This document shows positions 42,501-46,500 of a stretch of DNA of 64,000 bases, piece by piece (the stretch's first letter is position 1; each line of letters starts with the position of its first letter). The translations under genes and the position numbers were made by a program. The notes beneath the pieces were generated by a model. That model worked only from the letters and a program-made list of their open reading frames with translations. It was not told the DNA's origin and did no database searches. This stretch comes from Gordius sp. MW1 (taxonomy: Eukaryota > Nematomorpha > Gordioida > Gordea > Gordiidae): positions 24,637,901 through 24,701,900 of the forward strand of contig OZ038527.1 in assembly GCA_964036665.1 (NCBI GenBank), written 5' to 3'.

Positions 42501-43556
42501 AATATTTTTGAATTAAGATTTTGGGAAAAAATTATTGTTTTCTTCCCCAAAAAATGAAATTTTTAAATACAATTTTTAAAAATTAACGAAATTTAATCAT
42601 AAAAATATTTTTGGTTTTTCTTTTAAGCGCCAAATATAAATTAATGGAAATTTACGATTTGGATACAGCAATAAGGAACAATATTTCGAGAAAGCGGCTA
42701 AAGTTCGAAGATTAATATGTCGGGATTACGAGGACGTTTTGCTCCCATTCGACCTCTTTTTGCGAAACGATAGAGGAAAAAGCGTAGACGAAAATGGTGT
42801 CGTCAATATTTTGCTCTCTCCCGTAACCCTTTCGACCGCCCCAAAACATATGATTTACCAAAATTTCGACCGAGATCAGCTGATTCACCAAGATTCACTC
42901 ACGGTTCAGGCCAATTTGGCGGGTAATATTTCGCGGTAAAATTCAAAAAAACCAACATTTTGGGTCGTTTTTTGGTTGCTTTAAGATTGTGCTGAAATTT
43001 TCTTTATAATAACAATATAAAGCTCGCTATAAATCATACTTAAAGTTAAAACATTACCAATTTATTGAAAAATATTTAGAAAAATTAGGAGTTGATATAA
43101 CTTATAATAATAAATCATAAAATAATTGTTACGACTTTTTTTGTTAATATCCAATATGTTTGAATGTTATTTCCCTTTGAAAAAGAAACCAAGCTTCCTA
43201 CATATACAAAAACTTAAACTTTCAAGGGTTTTTCACTTATAGCTTATACTTTAAAATCAAATCAATCTATATTTTTTTAATATATTAATTCCATTTATTT
43301 ATTTGAAAATCCAAAAACAAAATGTTATATATTTCATTTTTATAGTTTTCGTTTTAACAGTATTAATTATATTAATTTTCTAGGTCTGCCAGCCATTTCA
43401 ATTCCAGCCAAATTATCAAACGAATCGGGTATGCCTATAGGAATTCAATTAATGGGTCCTCATTTTTCTGAACCGCTGCTCTTGTATGTAGCTAAAGTTA
43501 TTGAAGATGTTAGAGGATTTTTTCCTACGCTTAAAATTTTATCTGATCATTCCTGA
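5831..43556 (+). CDS. GatA: Glutamyl-tRNA(Gln) amidotransferase subunit A, mitochondrial (10 exons)
   Basis: GatA is the amidase subunit of the GatCAB complex, which in mitochondria converts Glu-tRNA(Gln) to Gln-tRNA(Gln) using ammonia from glutamine. Exons: 5831-5860, 5935-6293, 6375-6548, 33036-33211, 33824-33966, 34442-34535, 41597-41695, 42164-42260, 42669-42922, 43384-43556. All introns are GT-AG, phases agree throughout, and the 1599 nt encode 532 residues, about the length of the animal QRSL1 family. The amidase-signature residues are present: Lys79 (ISIKDNF), the Ser pair in GGSSGGS (173-174) and Ser197 in GSDTGGS. Family blocks [29 protein letters not shown] and AKVRRLI follow in order. 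A possible AATAAA lies at 43843. Weakest points are the intron 3 acceptor and the exon 6/7 junction. It appears intact despite transposon-filled introns 3 and 6. Confidence 0.93.
6549..7872. other. 5' part of GatA intron 3, no recognised feature
   Basis: AT-rich intronic sequence before the transposon nest. I see no coding remnants, terminal repeats or RNA genes here. Confidence 0.5.
7873..8235 (-). pseudogene. MULE transposase fragment E (C-terminus)
   Basis: On the minus strand this matches the C-terminal third of the MULE transposases found elsewhere in the window: the [13 protein letters not shown] region (here degraded), LLALQEI, the HINQGK block and a final YLHLES-type tail around 7900. 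Frames are broken. It is a decayed copy of the same family as fragments A-D, F, G and H. Confidence 0.7.
8518..8813. mobile_element. Foldback/MITE element with ~120-bp inverted arms
   Basis: Nearly the whole 296 bp is one imperfect palindrome. The left arm begins TTTTTATAAAGAGGGCCC and the right arm is its complement, including ACGACGGGTGGTAACC against GGTTACCACCCGTCGT and the block TCTAATTTATAGCCCAT against its complement. A small central spacer lies around 8640-8690. No coding capacity and no clear target duplication. The superfamily is unassigned. Confidence 0.88.
8814..9289. other. AT-rich stretch, no recognised feature
   Basis: This lies between the foldback element and MULE fragment A. 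The open frame at 9105-9320 has AT-biased composition and no family features. Confidence 0.4.
9290..10070 (-). pseudogene. MULE transposase fragment A
   Basis: Two minus-strand open pieces are clear. Around 10058-9829 is the core DDE region ([36 protein letters not shown]). Around 9781-9545 is [20 protein letters not shown] and [11 protein letters not shown]. The C-terminal HINQGK-type region continues broken to about 9290. The PRYVQVNFE(Q/K)..VRAL and [16 protein letters not shown] motifs are typical of MULE (Mutator-like) transposases. The interval between the two pieces is a spliced intron in this family. The N-terminal part is cut off at 10071 by a hAT fragment inserted at the same site as in copy C. 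Confidence 0.85.
10071..10240 (+). mobile_element. 5'-terminal fragment of hAT element
   Basis: The first ~170 bp of the hAT elements found at 14271 and 20208, starting at GGTAGGCAACGCGGCGCCC and ending abruptly at GACCGTGCAT, where MULE copy B begins. Its left junction in MULE sequence (TGTAGAC) matches the junction in copy C, so both come from one ancestral MULE that already carried a hAT insertion. Confidence 0.88.
10241..11696 (+). pseudogene. MULE transposase copy B, spliced, with MITE inside
   Basis: Exon-like blocks in order: [15 protein letters not shown] and CADGTYY (10241-10360), an intron ending [27 protein letters not shown] with LPDKSQASY and [21 protein letters not shown] (10428-10625), a palindromic MITE (10631-11070), a second intron ending CTCAG near 11147, then [18 protein letters not shown] (11147-11195), [38 protein letters not shown] and the [10 protein letters not shown] tail. 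The NNYLEGYHH block corresponds to the NN..EG.H element near the end of MULE catalytic domains. At least one in-frame stop and one frameshift (near 11362-11431) inactivate it. Introns show the family spreads as DNA, not by retroposition. Confidence 0.87.
10631..11070. mobile_element. MITE with ~55-bp terminal inverted repeats inside MULE copy B
   Basis: The left end runs GCGTTCATGATGACGCGCG and on to a GGGCTAAT block; the right end is its complement (CGCGCGTCATCACGAGCGC). The interior is AT-rich and non-coding. It interrupts the MULE at a point where other copies read continuously (TTGTTCCCTAACGCTG near 25378), so it is a secondary insertion. A clean target duplication was not resolved. Confidence 0.85.
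11697..12455. other. Gene-free stretch after MULE B
   Basis: AT-rich, with a decayed GC-containing patch at about 12070-12180 (repeated CCCGA(A/G)CCC and AAGC(A/G)TTTAAAA pieces). This patch resembles the sequence at 33272-33455 and may be an old dispersed repeat. Confidence 0.4.
12470..13089 (-). pseudogene. Unrecognised MULE-associated ORF, interrupted by a short element
   Basis: A minus-strand frame starts at 13089 ([20 protein letters not shown]), is interrupted by a 155-bp element (12823-12977), and continues in the same frame through [19 protein letters not shown], two stops, then [20 protein letters not shown] and [18 protein letters not shown] to about 12500. Removing the insertion plus one 8-bp duplication makes the two halves contiguous (KLTGI then DPLRIRTRG). 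A second partial copy of the same frame lies at 24108-24165, again downstream of and convergent with a MULE transposase. I do not recognise the family. An accessory protein of this MULE lineage is my inference. Confidence 0.55.
12823..12977. mobile_element. Short CATGGGCGTAGCC element with 8-bp duplication
   Basis: The ends are CATGGGCGTAGCC and GGCTTCGCGCATG, flanked by GGTCAATG (12815-12822) and GGTTAATG (12978-12985), which match at 7 of 8 bases. The interior holds a long G-run and a long C-run. It is one of several copies in the window (also 24163, 30494, 32789 and 61021). Confidence 0.8.
13182..13373. mobile_element. hAT-type MITE, TAGTGTTGTAAAAACGG family
   Basis: Terminal repeats TATTGTTGTAAAAACGG and CCATTTTTACAACTA, flanked by a perfect 8-bp duplication ATACCAGG (13174-13181 and 13374-13381). 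The interior holds TTTAGTC(G/A)-type blocks. It is non-coding. Confidence 0.88.
13530..14270 (-). pseudogene. MULE transposase copy C (C-terminal half)
   Basis: The minus-strand C-terminal half of a MULE transposase, heavily decayed: the HINQGK-type region near 13590-13640, a [14 protein letters not shown] region near 13810-13850, and PRYVQVDF(V)QANVRA near 14095-14150. At 14262-14270 it is broken by a hAT insertion. About 34 bp of MULE sequence resume at 16462, and the N-terminal half is found at 20521-21020 on the same strand, so C and F are one transposon split by 6.2 kb of later insertions. Confidence 0.8.
14271..16461 (+). mobile_element. hAT element 1 (ZBED5/GTF2IRD2-type), 2.19 kb
   Basis: The ends are CAGTGGTAGGCAAC and the complement of CAGGGGTCGGCAAC, typical hAT termini, flanked by GTATAGAC (14263-14270) and GTCTAGAC (16462-16469), a 7-of-8 target duplication. 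The GC-rich first 60 bp contrast with the AT-rich body. It is inserted in MULE copy C. Confidence 0.93.
14489..16302 (+). pseudogene. hAT transposase (ZBED5/GTF2IRD2-like), frameshifted, copy 1
   Basis: Pieces in order: an N-terminal zinc-binding region (CLLCNNSV and ERHFKT), [37 protein letters not shown], the DDE-type block [64 protein letters not shown], and the C-terminal dimerisation region ending [16 protein letters not shown]. This is the GTF2IRD2/ZBED5-like lineage of hAT transposases. Lesions: a frameshift near 14815 and another near 15575, both shared with copy 2, and a private 2-nt loss near 15172 that gives a stop after IFST. It is inactive. Residues of the catalytic core are otherwise well preserved, which implies recent decay. 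Confidence 0.88.
16496..16905. mobile_element. Element X copy 1 (partial), empty site for hAT 2
   Basis: Begins TGTGGTGTTCCCCCCGC and matches, in reverse complement, the right arm and then the left arm of element X copy 2 (20520 down to 20209, then 18011 down to about 17850). The site ATGTAACG at 16767-16774 is uninterrupted here, whereas in copy 2 the equivalent CGTTACAT is duplicated around hAT 2. The 3' limit is where homology to copy 2 ends near 16905. Confidence 0.8.
16906..17814. other. Unassigned stretch between X copies
   Basis: Contains two weak open frames (16929-17129 and the antisense 16940-17182) and a local duplication of GGTGCTTTACAGAGCT at about 17466 and 17502. It may be the interior of a longer version of element X. 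I cannot identify any coding domain. Confidence 0.4.
18012..20208 (-). mobile_element. hAT element 2, inverted near-identical copy of hAT 1
   Basis: The same termini as hAT 1 (CAGGGTTCGGCAAC at the left, complement of CAGTGGTAGGCAAC at the right) in opposite orientation, flanked by a perfect 8-bp duplication CGTTACAT (18004-18011 and 20209-20216). It differs from hAT 1 by scattered substitutions and small indels only, so the two are recently related and form a 2.2-kb inverted repeat separated by about 1.5 kb. Confidence 0.95.
18171..20000 (-). pseudogene. hAT transposase (ZBED5/GTF2IRD2-like), frameshifted, copy 2
   Basis: The same protein as copy 1, read on the minus strand: CLLCNNSV and KRHFKT near 19850-19900, the [11 protein letters not shown] region near 19630, the [14 protein letters not shown] block near 19440, DWLIDLGF near 18880 and the [14 protein letters not shown]-terminus near 18300. 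Here the [12 protein letters not shown] junction is intact, unlike copy 1. A 2-nt loss near 19230 breaks the frame after SSITTDG instead. The frameshifts near 19625 and 18895 are shared with copy 1. The two private lesions are therefore complementary. It is inactive. Confidence 0.88.
20521..21020 (-). pseudogene. FLYWCH/MULE transposase fragment F (N-terminal half of copy C)
   Basis: Read leftwards from about 21010: [20 protein letters not shown], the C-terminal part of a FLYWCH-type zinc finger (Cys...His-x-H pattern), then [33 protein letters not shown] and an LLPSINIL region (about 20880-20700), then a [12 protein letters not shown] block and intron start near 20560. The FLYWCH-then-MULE arrangement is common among animal MULE elements. 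This half joins to copy C through the MULE intron region at 16462-16495, once the later insertions are taken out. Confidence 0.8.
21030..22315 (+). pseudogene. FLYWCH/MULE transposase copy D
   Basis: Head-to-head with fragment F. Pieces in order: [20 protein letters not shown] (end of a FLYWCH finger, 21094-21155), a [20 protein letters not shown] region (about 21215-21290), [20 protein letters not shown] and FYADGTYH (21420-21530), [15 protein letters not shown] (about 21615-21665), LRPRYV-stop, then the C-terminal [14 protein letters not shown] and [14 protein letters not shown] regions with [18 protein letters not shown] at 22214-22266. The local sequence AGGACYGAGGTTG is duplicated at about 21040 and 21190. 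The copy is broken by several stops and its very C-terminus continues at 23945 after an insertion. Confidence 0.8.
22316..22482. other. Unassigned insert in MULE D
   Basis: GC-richer than its surroundings, with GGTTGGTCGGGG-type blocks. It separates the MULE D body from its C-terminus together with the two elements that follow. No coding evidence. Confidence 0.35.
22491..22687. mobile_element. hAT-type MITE, TAGTGTTGTAAAAACGG family
   Basis: Termini TAGTGTTGCAAAAACGG and TTTTACAACACTA, flanked by a perfect 8-bp duplication GTGAAAAT (22483-22490 and 22688-22695). Internal TTTAGTCGACTAAA-type palindromes. Non-coding. Confidence 0.93.
22696..23136. other. Unassigned stretch
   Basis: No recognisable gene or repeat. 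The antisense open frame 22735-22917 has no family features. Confidence 0.35.
23145..23862 (+). mobile_element. hAT relic with CAGTG(G/A)TTCTTAACC ends
   Basis: Inverted termini CAGTGATTCTTAACCT and AGGTTAAGAACCACTG, flanked by a perfect 8-bp duplication TACTACAG (23137-23144 and 23863-23870). About 23365-23570 on the + strand is the C-terminal end of a hAT transposase: [42 protein letters not shown] and [12 protein letters not shown] before a stop. Subterminal G- and C-rich patches (GGGGGCCGC, a G12 run) are present. The catalytic region is deleted. It differs in sequence from hAT elements 1 and 2. Confidence 0.93.
23945..24165. pseudogene. C-terminus of MULE D (+) and convergent accessory-ORF fragment (-)
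   Basis: On the + strand, [20 protein letters not shown] near 23955-24020 matches the C-terminal tail of MULE copies G and H, so it is the displaced end of copy D. On the minus strand, 24165-24108 encodes [13 protein letters not shown], matching the unidentified frame at 12470-13089. The pairing repeats the transposase/convergent-ORF order seen at copy B. Confidence 0.7.
24163..24456. other. Partial CATGGGCG(TAG) element and unassigned sequence
   Basis: Starts at the same point of the accessory ORF as the insertion at 12823 (GGTCAATGCATGGGCG...GTAGTCAGG), with a G10 run at about 24198. The homologous right end is not clear. The rest to 24456 shows no gene. Confidence 0.5.
24457..25275 (-). 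pseudogene. MULE transposase copy G
   Basis: The best-preserved C-terminal half of the family, read leftwards: an [11 protein letters not shown] and [14 protein letters not shown] region near 25250-25110 (broken), then [20 protein letters not shown] (25020-24960), [32 protein letters not shown], a YGMWQR block, [20 protein letters not shown] with IYEF(I)[15 protein letters not shown] and the terminal [20 protein letters not shown] ending near 24460. NNHLEGYHH corresponds to the NN..EG.H block near the end of MULE catalytic domains. A frameshift near 24740-24820 and stops inactivate it. It meets copy H head to head at about 25275. Confidence 0.87.
25276..25965 (+). pseudogene. MULE transposase copy H, interrupted by Harbinger
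   Basis: Begins [13 protein letters not shown] and continues LSKLV-stop-GL, an [10 protein letters not shown] donor region, FRK-like and LRI.G.TDL(Y) pieces, the HHV...[10 protein letters not shown] region and the [11 protein letters not shown] region, all with several stops. At 25963 its reading is cut by PIF/Harbinger element 1 inserted at a TTA target. The MULE tail ([13 protein letters not shown] frame) resumes at 29586-29640. Confidence 0.78.
26038..26732 (+). pseudogene. Harbinger transposase with central catalytic deletion (element 1)
   Basis: Exon 1 (26038-26318) encodes [20 protein letters not shown], then [15 protein letters not shown] and [17 protein letters not shown], the N-terminal region of PIF/Harbinger (ALP1-like) transposases. 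Exon 2 starts at 26359 with [20 protein letters not shown] and ITYIIE, then stops. A second frame (from about 26434) continues with [20 protein letters not shown] and [11 protein letters not shown] to 26732, the C-terminal part of the catalytic domain. The intervening portion, which in the family carries the first two catalytic aspartates, is missing; the junction lies near 26430-26440. Only the glutamate-bearing C-terminal piece (CVECSFG) remains, so this copy cannot be autonomous. Element 2 has the same deletion. Confidence 0.88.
27047..27684 (-). CDS. Harbinger second protein: MADF-BESS DNA-binding protein, 188 aa, intact
   Basis: Three exons on the minus strand: 27684-27671 (ATGCAAAACTTTTC, then GTAAGC), 27634-27498 and 27462-27047. 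Phases agree and the sum is 567 nt, 188 codons plus stop. Exon 2 and the start of exon 3 form a MADF (Myb/SANT-like) domain: [55 protein letters not shown]. The C-terminal 35 residues ([17 protein letters not shown], then [14 protein letters not shown]) match a BESS protein-interaction motif. PIF/Harbinger elements normally encode a transposase plus a MADF/Myb-like protein that brings it to DNA. Here the second gene is undamaged although the transposase is dead. It is convergent with the transposase gene. Confidence 0.85.
27837..28473 (+). pseudogene. MADF-BESS gene of element 2, one-base frameshift
   Basis: The same three-exon gene as 27047-27684, on the + strand: 27837-27850, 27887-28022 and 28058-28473. 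Exon 2 is 136 nt instead of 137 because the A-run before TGTTGGGATGAT has five A residues rather than six (near 27981-27985). The frame is lost in the middle of the MADF domain. The BESS-containing exon 3 is still open. Only slippage in a homopolymer separates it from the intact copy. Confidence 0.85.
28739..29439 (-). pseudogene. Harbinger transposase with the same central deletion (element 2)
   Basis: The minus-strand counterpart of 26038-26732: an N-terminal exon ending at 29149 ([26 protein letters not shown]) and a C-terminal piece [17 protein letters not shown] down to 28739. It lacks 30 bp around [10 protein letters not shown] relative to element 1 and has the identical internal deletion between ITYIIE and NKRLSRARN. 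The shared lesion shows that the element moved after losing its catalytic core. Confidence 0.87.
29645..29990 (-). pseudogene. Ty3/gypsy polyprotein C-terminal fragment
   Basis: On the minus strand: [20 protein letters not shown], then [11 protein letters not shown], followed after a frameshift by a [12 protein letters not shown] block at about 29720-29690. This corresponds to the region downstream of the integrase core in Ty3/gypsy retrotransposons (DAVRKPL..PY.GPYQVL...SIDRLKPAY). Only this C-terminal tail is present; no long terminal repeat was recognised next to it. It is non-functional. Confidence 0.72.
30216..30290 (-). ncRNA. tRNA-like sequence (pseudo-tRNA or SINE head)
   Basis: The minus strand contains a good A box (GGCTCAGTGGTTAGAGTG) and B box (GGTTCGAATCC) at normal spacing. 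A T-arm with one mismatch and a D-arm can be drawn. The anticodon loop reads CTCGTTT, anticodon CGT if genuine. The acceptor stem does not pair (AGTCTAA against TATCTAC), so it is a degenerate tRNA or the head of a tRNA-derived SINE rather than a working tRNA. No 3' SINE body was recognised. Confidence 0.55.
30494..30636. mobile_element. Short CATGGGCGTAGCC element with perfect 8-bp duplication
   Basis: A 143-bp element from CATGGGCGTAGCCAG to a terminal CATG, flanked by a perfect duplication GCTCTAGG (30486-30493 and 30637-30644). It contains a G9 run near the left end and GCCGCCCCTCCC near the right. This copy gives the clearest boundaries of the family. Confidence 0.88.
30669..30686. repeat. 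Perfect 18-bp palindrome
   Basis: ATTGCTCGCGCGAGCAAT reads the same on both strands. It sits in a patch rich in GAGCA/TGCTC motifs (30670-30880). Confidence 0.7.
30936..32120 (+). mobile_element. LTR-retrotransposon remnant, two LTRs and a short interior
   Basis: Two related direct repeats start at 30936 (TGTTGTGGCTACGCAAC) and 31869 (TGTTGTGACTGCGC). Both contain CTCTCTTTGTTAGATGCCGCG, CTAACGCCATCTGCGCTA and ATGAGATCATTGTACCTTAA. TGTTG starts and a purine-rich stretch (GGAGGAAGTTATCTTGAAGG) just before the second repeat fit an LTR element. The first repeat may end near CCCA at about 31289, followed by GGTGATTATGG as a possible primer site, copia-like. The interior is only ~0.58 kb, so no complete polyprotein is possible. 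The two repeats have diverged, so the insertion is not recent. Confidence 0.65.
31293..31616 (+). CDS. Unrecognised 107-aa ORF in LTR remnant interior
   Basis: An uninterrupted frame from 31293 that is clearly more GC-balanced than the surrounding sequence: [78 protein letters not shown]. It has no transmembrane segment or motif I can assign. A further basic stretch in the same frame ([20 protein letters not shown]) follows two stops. It could be part of a gag-like protein or captured sequence. That it is translated is not shown. Confidence 0.4.
   Translation: MIMVGGVEFYARYACDNCLHLVMSPVPVSAPIADVWYSDVADNFNGNSLVEILVALIEERPERLGVAKMFLSRSRGGKHGSFFGCVNGNIGVEYPEPNDAQIYMVNR
32121..32788. other. AT-rich stretch with a dispersed repeat fragment
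   Basis: Around 32462-32530 the sequence TTCGTGTTCACCGCGAAAAACTA followed by CCAAAATCTGCAAACAGTTTG resembles 54975-55245, where an inverted arrangement of the same motifs occurs. This points to a dispersed MITE-like family. No gene is seen. Confidence 0.5.
32789..32960. mobile_element. Short GGGCGTAGCCAGG element
   Basis: CAAGGGCGTAGCCAGG at the left and CTGGCTACTCCCATG at the right form the inverted termini. A G10 run and a GGGGGGCAGGCACCCCTCCC hairpin lie inside. It ends about 75 bp before GatA exon 4, close to the branch-point region of intron 3. Confidence 0.8.
33036..33211 (+). CDS. GatA: GatA exon 4
   Basis: Encodes [39 protein letters not shown] and [18 protein letters not shown]. 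It contains the third member of the amidase catalytic triad (the Ser of GSDTGGS). The acceptor CCTAG at 33031-33035 is chosen because it keeps phase with exon 3 and yields [10 protein letters not shown]; the polypyrimidine tract before it is weak. The donor is A|GTAATA. Confidence 0.92.
33212..33823. other. GatA intron 4
   Basis: Contains a GC-rich patch at about 33272-33455 with repeated GGCCCGAGCCCGA-like and GCTCGACCCGAGCCC pieces, bounded by AGAGCTCTCC and ATCTCTAAGCTAGAG. It is probably an old MITE related to 12070-12180. Confidence 0.5.
33824..33966 (+). CDS. GatA: GatA exon 5
   Basis: Encodes [19 protein letters not shown], then a variable acidic stretch and [16 protein letters not shown] is a strongly conserved GatA block. 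It is bounded by TTTTTAG and CAG|GTATCT. Confidence 0.94.
34442..34535 (+). CDS. GatA: GatA exon 6
   Basis: Encodes [20 protein letters not shown] and [11 protein letters not shown]. The frame continues openly past the chosen donor T|GTCCAG at 34536. That donor is preferred because splicing to 41597 gives the family spacing between the LADKL helix and LPHF. Confidence 0.75.
35800..36658 (+). pseudogene. C-terminal part of ATSHGK-family transposon protein, one stop
   Basis: A frame broken by one TGA at about 36016 ([16 protein letters not shown]; related proteins have Trp there, a one-base change) runs [67 protein letters not shown]-like [20 protein letters not shown], then [32 protein letters not shown]. 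After a frameshift near 36520 it runs [20 protein letters not shown] to 36658. The SHGK.(A/P)CDG..GT(L/V)KR block is shared by many uncharacterised, repeat-encoded proteins of invertebrates. I cannot assign it to a named transposase superfamily. The N-terminal and probable catalytic parts are not recognisable here. Lying between long inverted arms, it is probably the coding core of the element. Confidence 0.68.
36957..40732 (+). mobile_element. Non-LTR retrotransposon with C-terminal endonuclease, near-intact
   Basis: Inserted in the right arm of the long-TIR transposon: the target AAATATC is present at 36950-36956 and again at 40733-40739, and a poly(A) tract sits at the 3' junction (40720-40731) after AACAAATAAAC. 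The 5' untranslated part (36957-37700) has no recognised motif. The single gene has one in-frame stop and one frameshift. It is 3.78 kb and likely close to full length. Confidence 0.9.
37721..40628 (+). pseudogene. LINE polyprotein: zinc finger, reverse transcriptase, PD-(D/E)xK-like endonuclease
   Basis: In order: a CPSCKR...H...C zinc-finger-like motif (37746-37840), an in-frame TAA at about 37904, then an open frame with [51 protein letters not shown] and the palm motif [19 protein letters not shown] one-base frameshift near 39030 is followed by [16 protein letters not shown] (motif B), [10 protein letters not shown] (catalytic YLDD, about 39170-39200), LNETKCEIF and HLGSPIG. The C-terminal part has a CRNC...HPLHC zinc knuckle (about 40070-40125) and [10 protein letters not shown]...[12 protein letters not shown]...[10 protein letters not shown], the order expected of a restriction-like PD-(D/E)xK nuclease as in R2/R4-type LINEs. 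No AP endonuclease is present. Two lesions make it inactive as it stands. Confidence 0.87.
41597..41695 (+). CDS. GatA: GatA exon 7
   Basis: Encodes [20 protein letters not shown] and [13 protein letters not shown], the conserved S/KLPHT...[14 protein letters not shown] block. The acceptor GTGTAG (41591-41596) is chosen for phase and spacing; an upstream acceptor at 41539 or 41571 would add family-foreign residues. The donor is G|GTAATA. Confidence 0.9.
42164..42260 (+). CDS. GatA: GatA exon 8
   Basis: Encodes [20 protein letters not shown] and [12 protein letters not shown], matching the (R)xxGFN.VV..RIL.GNF block of the family. It is bounded by TTTAG and GG|GTATTT. Confidence 0.93.
42669..42922 (+). 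CDS. GatA: GatA exon 9
   Basis: Encodes [47 protein letters not shown] and [19 protein letters not shown] and LL(T/S)P.TLS are conserved GatA blocks. The middle segment ([18 protein letters not shown]) is longer than in vertebrate QRSL1. It is bounded by ATACAG and G|GTAATA. Confidence 0.93.
43384..43556 (+). CDS. GatA: GatA exon 10 (C-terminus)
   Basis: Encodes [40 protein letters not shown] and a short C-terminal tail ending TCC TGA at 43556. The block is the canonical C-terminal GLPA(I/V)S(I/V)P...G.P(I/L).LQ..G of amidases. The 27-bp-spaced AT-rich 3' region contains an AATAAA at 43843. Confidence 0.94.
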
Positions 43557-46500
43557 CAAAAATTGCTGTTGTTTTTTTTTATAATTGTTACTACAATTAA
43601 ATGTTTTGCTTTTGTGATATGCATTTGAAATGTGTCGCGAATAATTTTGGTGACAAAATAATACGAATTTAAAATTAACGTTGAGTTTGATGTAACATAG
43701 ACTGCTCGTGTCATATGTTTCATAAGGTAAAATGTGAACCTTTAAATCCACCATTTTGAATTTGGCAATTTCCTACGTCTTTCTGCAGTGTCACATATTG
43801 TTCAAATAGAAAAAGTGAATTTACCTTCATCATTAGTTTATTAATAAAAAAAAGAATTTTAATAAATGATTATTTATTAACTTTCAGAATTCAGATGGCA
43901 CTAAATTGCTTTGACTTTACATCGCAGTATTTTTAAATTTTTTTTCATTAGGATCTAAAACCACTTTAATTAATCAAAATCACTATATTCTCAATATCTT
44001 TCCCTTATTTATGCACATTTAAAAATGGCGGAAAAACGGTATATTTATTTAACGTTGATGAGCAGTCCATCTTGTTTATGGATATAAGTAAACGGCTTAA
44101 TTGGCGATTAAATTATTTATAAAGACTTAGGGTTGAATCTAATTGTTTTATTAAATATTTATTCTGTTTTTAGTTTTAAACAGTTCTCATCTGAGCGATA
44201 AAAATTTTATGATATCAGAAAAAGAGAATTAATAGTTGATTTTATCATACTAAATTTTTAACTGAAATACTAAATCTCACCGTATATTTTGGTTTTACCT
44301 TGCTAATAAAGTTTTTAATTTATGAAATAAGATTCAAATTTAAATATATGAAAGATGTTAAAAAATAATTTTTTGGCAGAAAATAATAATAATCTAACAG
44401 TCAGAGTCACTTGCAAAAAAATCAAAATTTATCTGATTTATGAAACATAAAAATTTTAAATTCTGCTTATTTACCCAAGCATACGTATGACTAAAGTCAA
44501 AGCCGAAGCAAGTATATGTAACCTAGGACAAAAGTGCGCCTCGAGACGTCAAATAAAGGCGTACTTTAATCCTGGCGTAGTTTTAACCTTCTATAATTAC
44601 ATATTTCAATCAAAGCCATTGATATTAAAATATAAAATTACTATTTAATAAATGAAAATTAATTATCTTTTTATAAAGCTATAACTTATTTTTCTTACAA
44701 AATAATCTAACAAATTACGAAAAAAAATTTGTTCGACATTTCGCTTCATGTGTATAAAATCATTTTTAAACTATATATAATAAACTAAAATGTAGCGAAT
44801 TATGTGTGTTATTAATCAAAATAACAATTTATTGAACGTTTTTTTATTTTAAAACTAGAGGTATAAAATTATACTATAAAAAAGAGTTTAACTTTTTGTT
44901 TCTTGTTATAAATTTTTCAAAATTATCTATTTTATAATCAGTCGCTTAAATAAATTCTAACTTTTCGCCAAAAAATATTAAATTTTGGCAAAAAAAGTGA
45001 GTAACTTATTATTCCTATTATAAATATTCATATTTCCTATTTACAAAATAAAGTCATCAATCTAATTTTTTGAAATTTTTTTTCTATAGAAATAATTTTG
45101 TCAATACTTGCATTTCCAAGGGATAATCCCTGTAAGACTATAAATTTAATACATTATTAAAAGTTGAATGCCAAATTTTAGCTATAAAAATTTGGGACTT
45201 TACCAATCGCATATTTTATTTCATACCATAAAATGAATTATGATAAAATATTTTTAGACACTAATATTTTTTTCAAATCTAAGTTTTGGATTTATCTAAA
45301 CTATGGATTAAATTAAAAAAAAATTAATTTGGGGGGTTTTTCAAATTTATTATGAGAAAAAAACATATAGACTTACGTTAGATTCCCTAATTATATAGGT
45401 TTTTTTTAATAAAAATTAGTTTTAATGCTTTAAAAATCTAATAATATAATGAATTTCTAAATTTTTAAAATTAAAGTATTTCCTTTGAAAATCTATAATA
45501 TTTAATAGTAATTTTTTAGGTTTTACATATTTTCTATAAACTATATTTTAATTTTGGCGAAGAATACTCAGTAAAAATCTTATCTATAAGGATAATTTTA
45601 ATGCTAACGTATGATTCAACATATCGTGTTGAAACAGGAATATACTGATTTTAAAATAGAAATAGGATGAGAAAATGCGAAATGTAAAGATGTCTACAAA
45701 TTTAAAGTCAATTTAAAGTGTAAATTAATTTTTATTTTTCTAAACTACTAGTGTTTTAATGATTTATTATCAAAATTGATTAAATTAATTGGAAAATACT
45801 AAATTTCAACACGTAAAAAATATATTTTTGAACTTTTCTTTCGAGTTCAAAGTACTGAATAATGTGTTTTTATGGTTTTCTTGTACACTTTTATTACTTT
45901 TCGAGAAAAAAACACATATATTAAATGTCCTTATTGATTTTTAATATAAACTTTGCCCTGACATAAATACTTCTTAAATCTGTCTGTGTCTTCTATTAAA
46001 AATGGACTATCTATTTCACCTATTTTTTATTATAAAATCTGGGGTCAATCTGACCCCAAAAATACAATATTGGATTTGTAGGTCTAATAAATGTAAAGCT
46101 ACATACTAATTTTGAAATTTTCAATGTTGATTTTATTTTATTAAATGTATTGATATTTATTGCTTTATGAATATGCAACATTTTAATATTGTGTTACCAA
46201 TAAACTAGAAATGTAACCTTCAAAATAGTTATTAAATACTTTAACGAAATTTTTTTATTTTTAACCGCTGGCGACATGCCTACTGTTTCGCTTCATTAAA
46301 TTCAATTAAAAATACATTTTGTTTTGATTAATTGAAAAACAATTTTGTTTTTATACCGCATATTTATAAATTTATTTATACTGAAATAAGAGAATAATAA
46401 ATTTTAGAATCTTAAAATTTAATTTTTATATTATTGTCAAGGTATTTCCAAAATTAATTGAGCTTAATTTGAAGAATTATTTCAAACAAAAACTTTTATT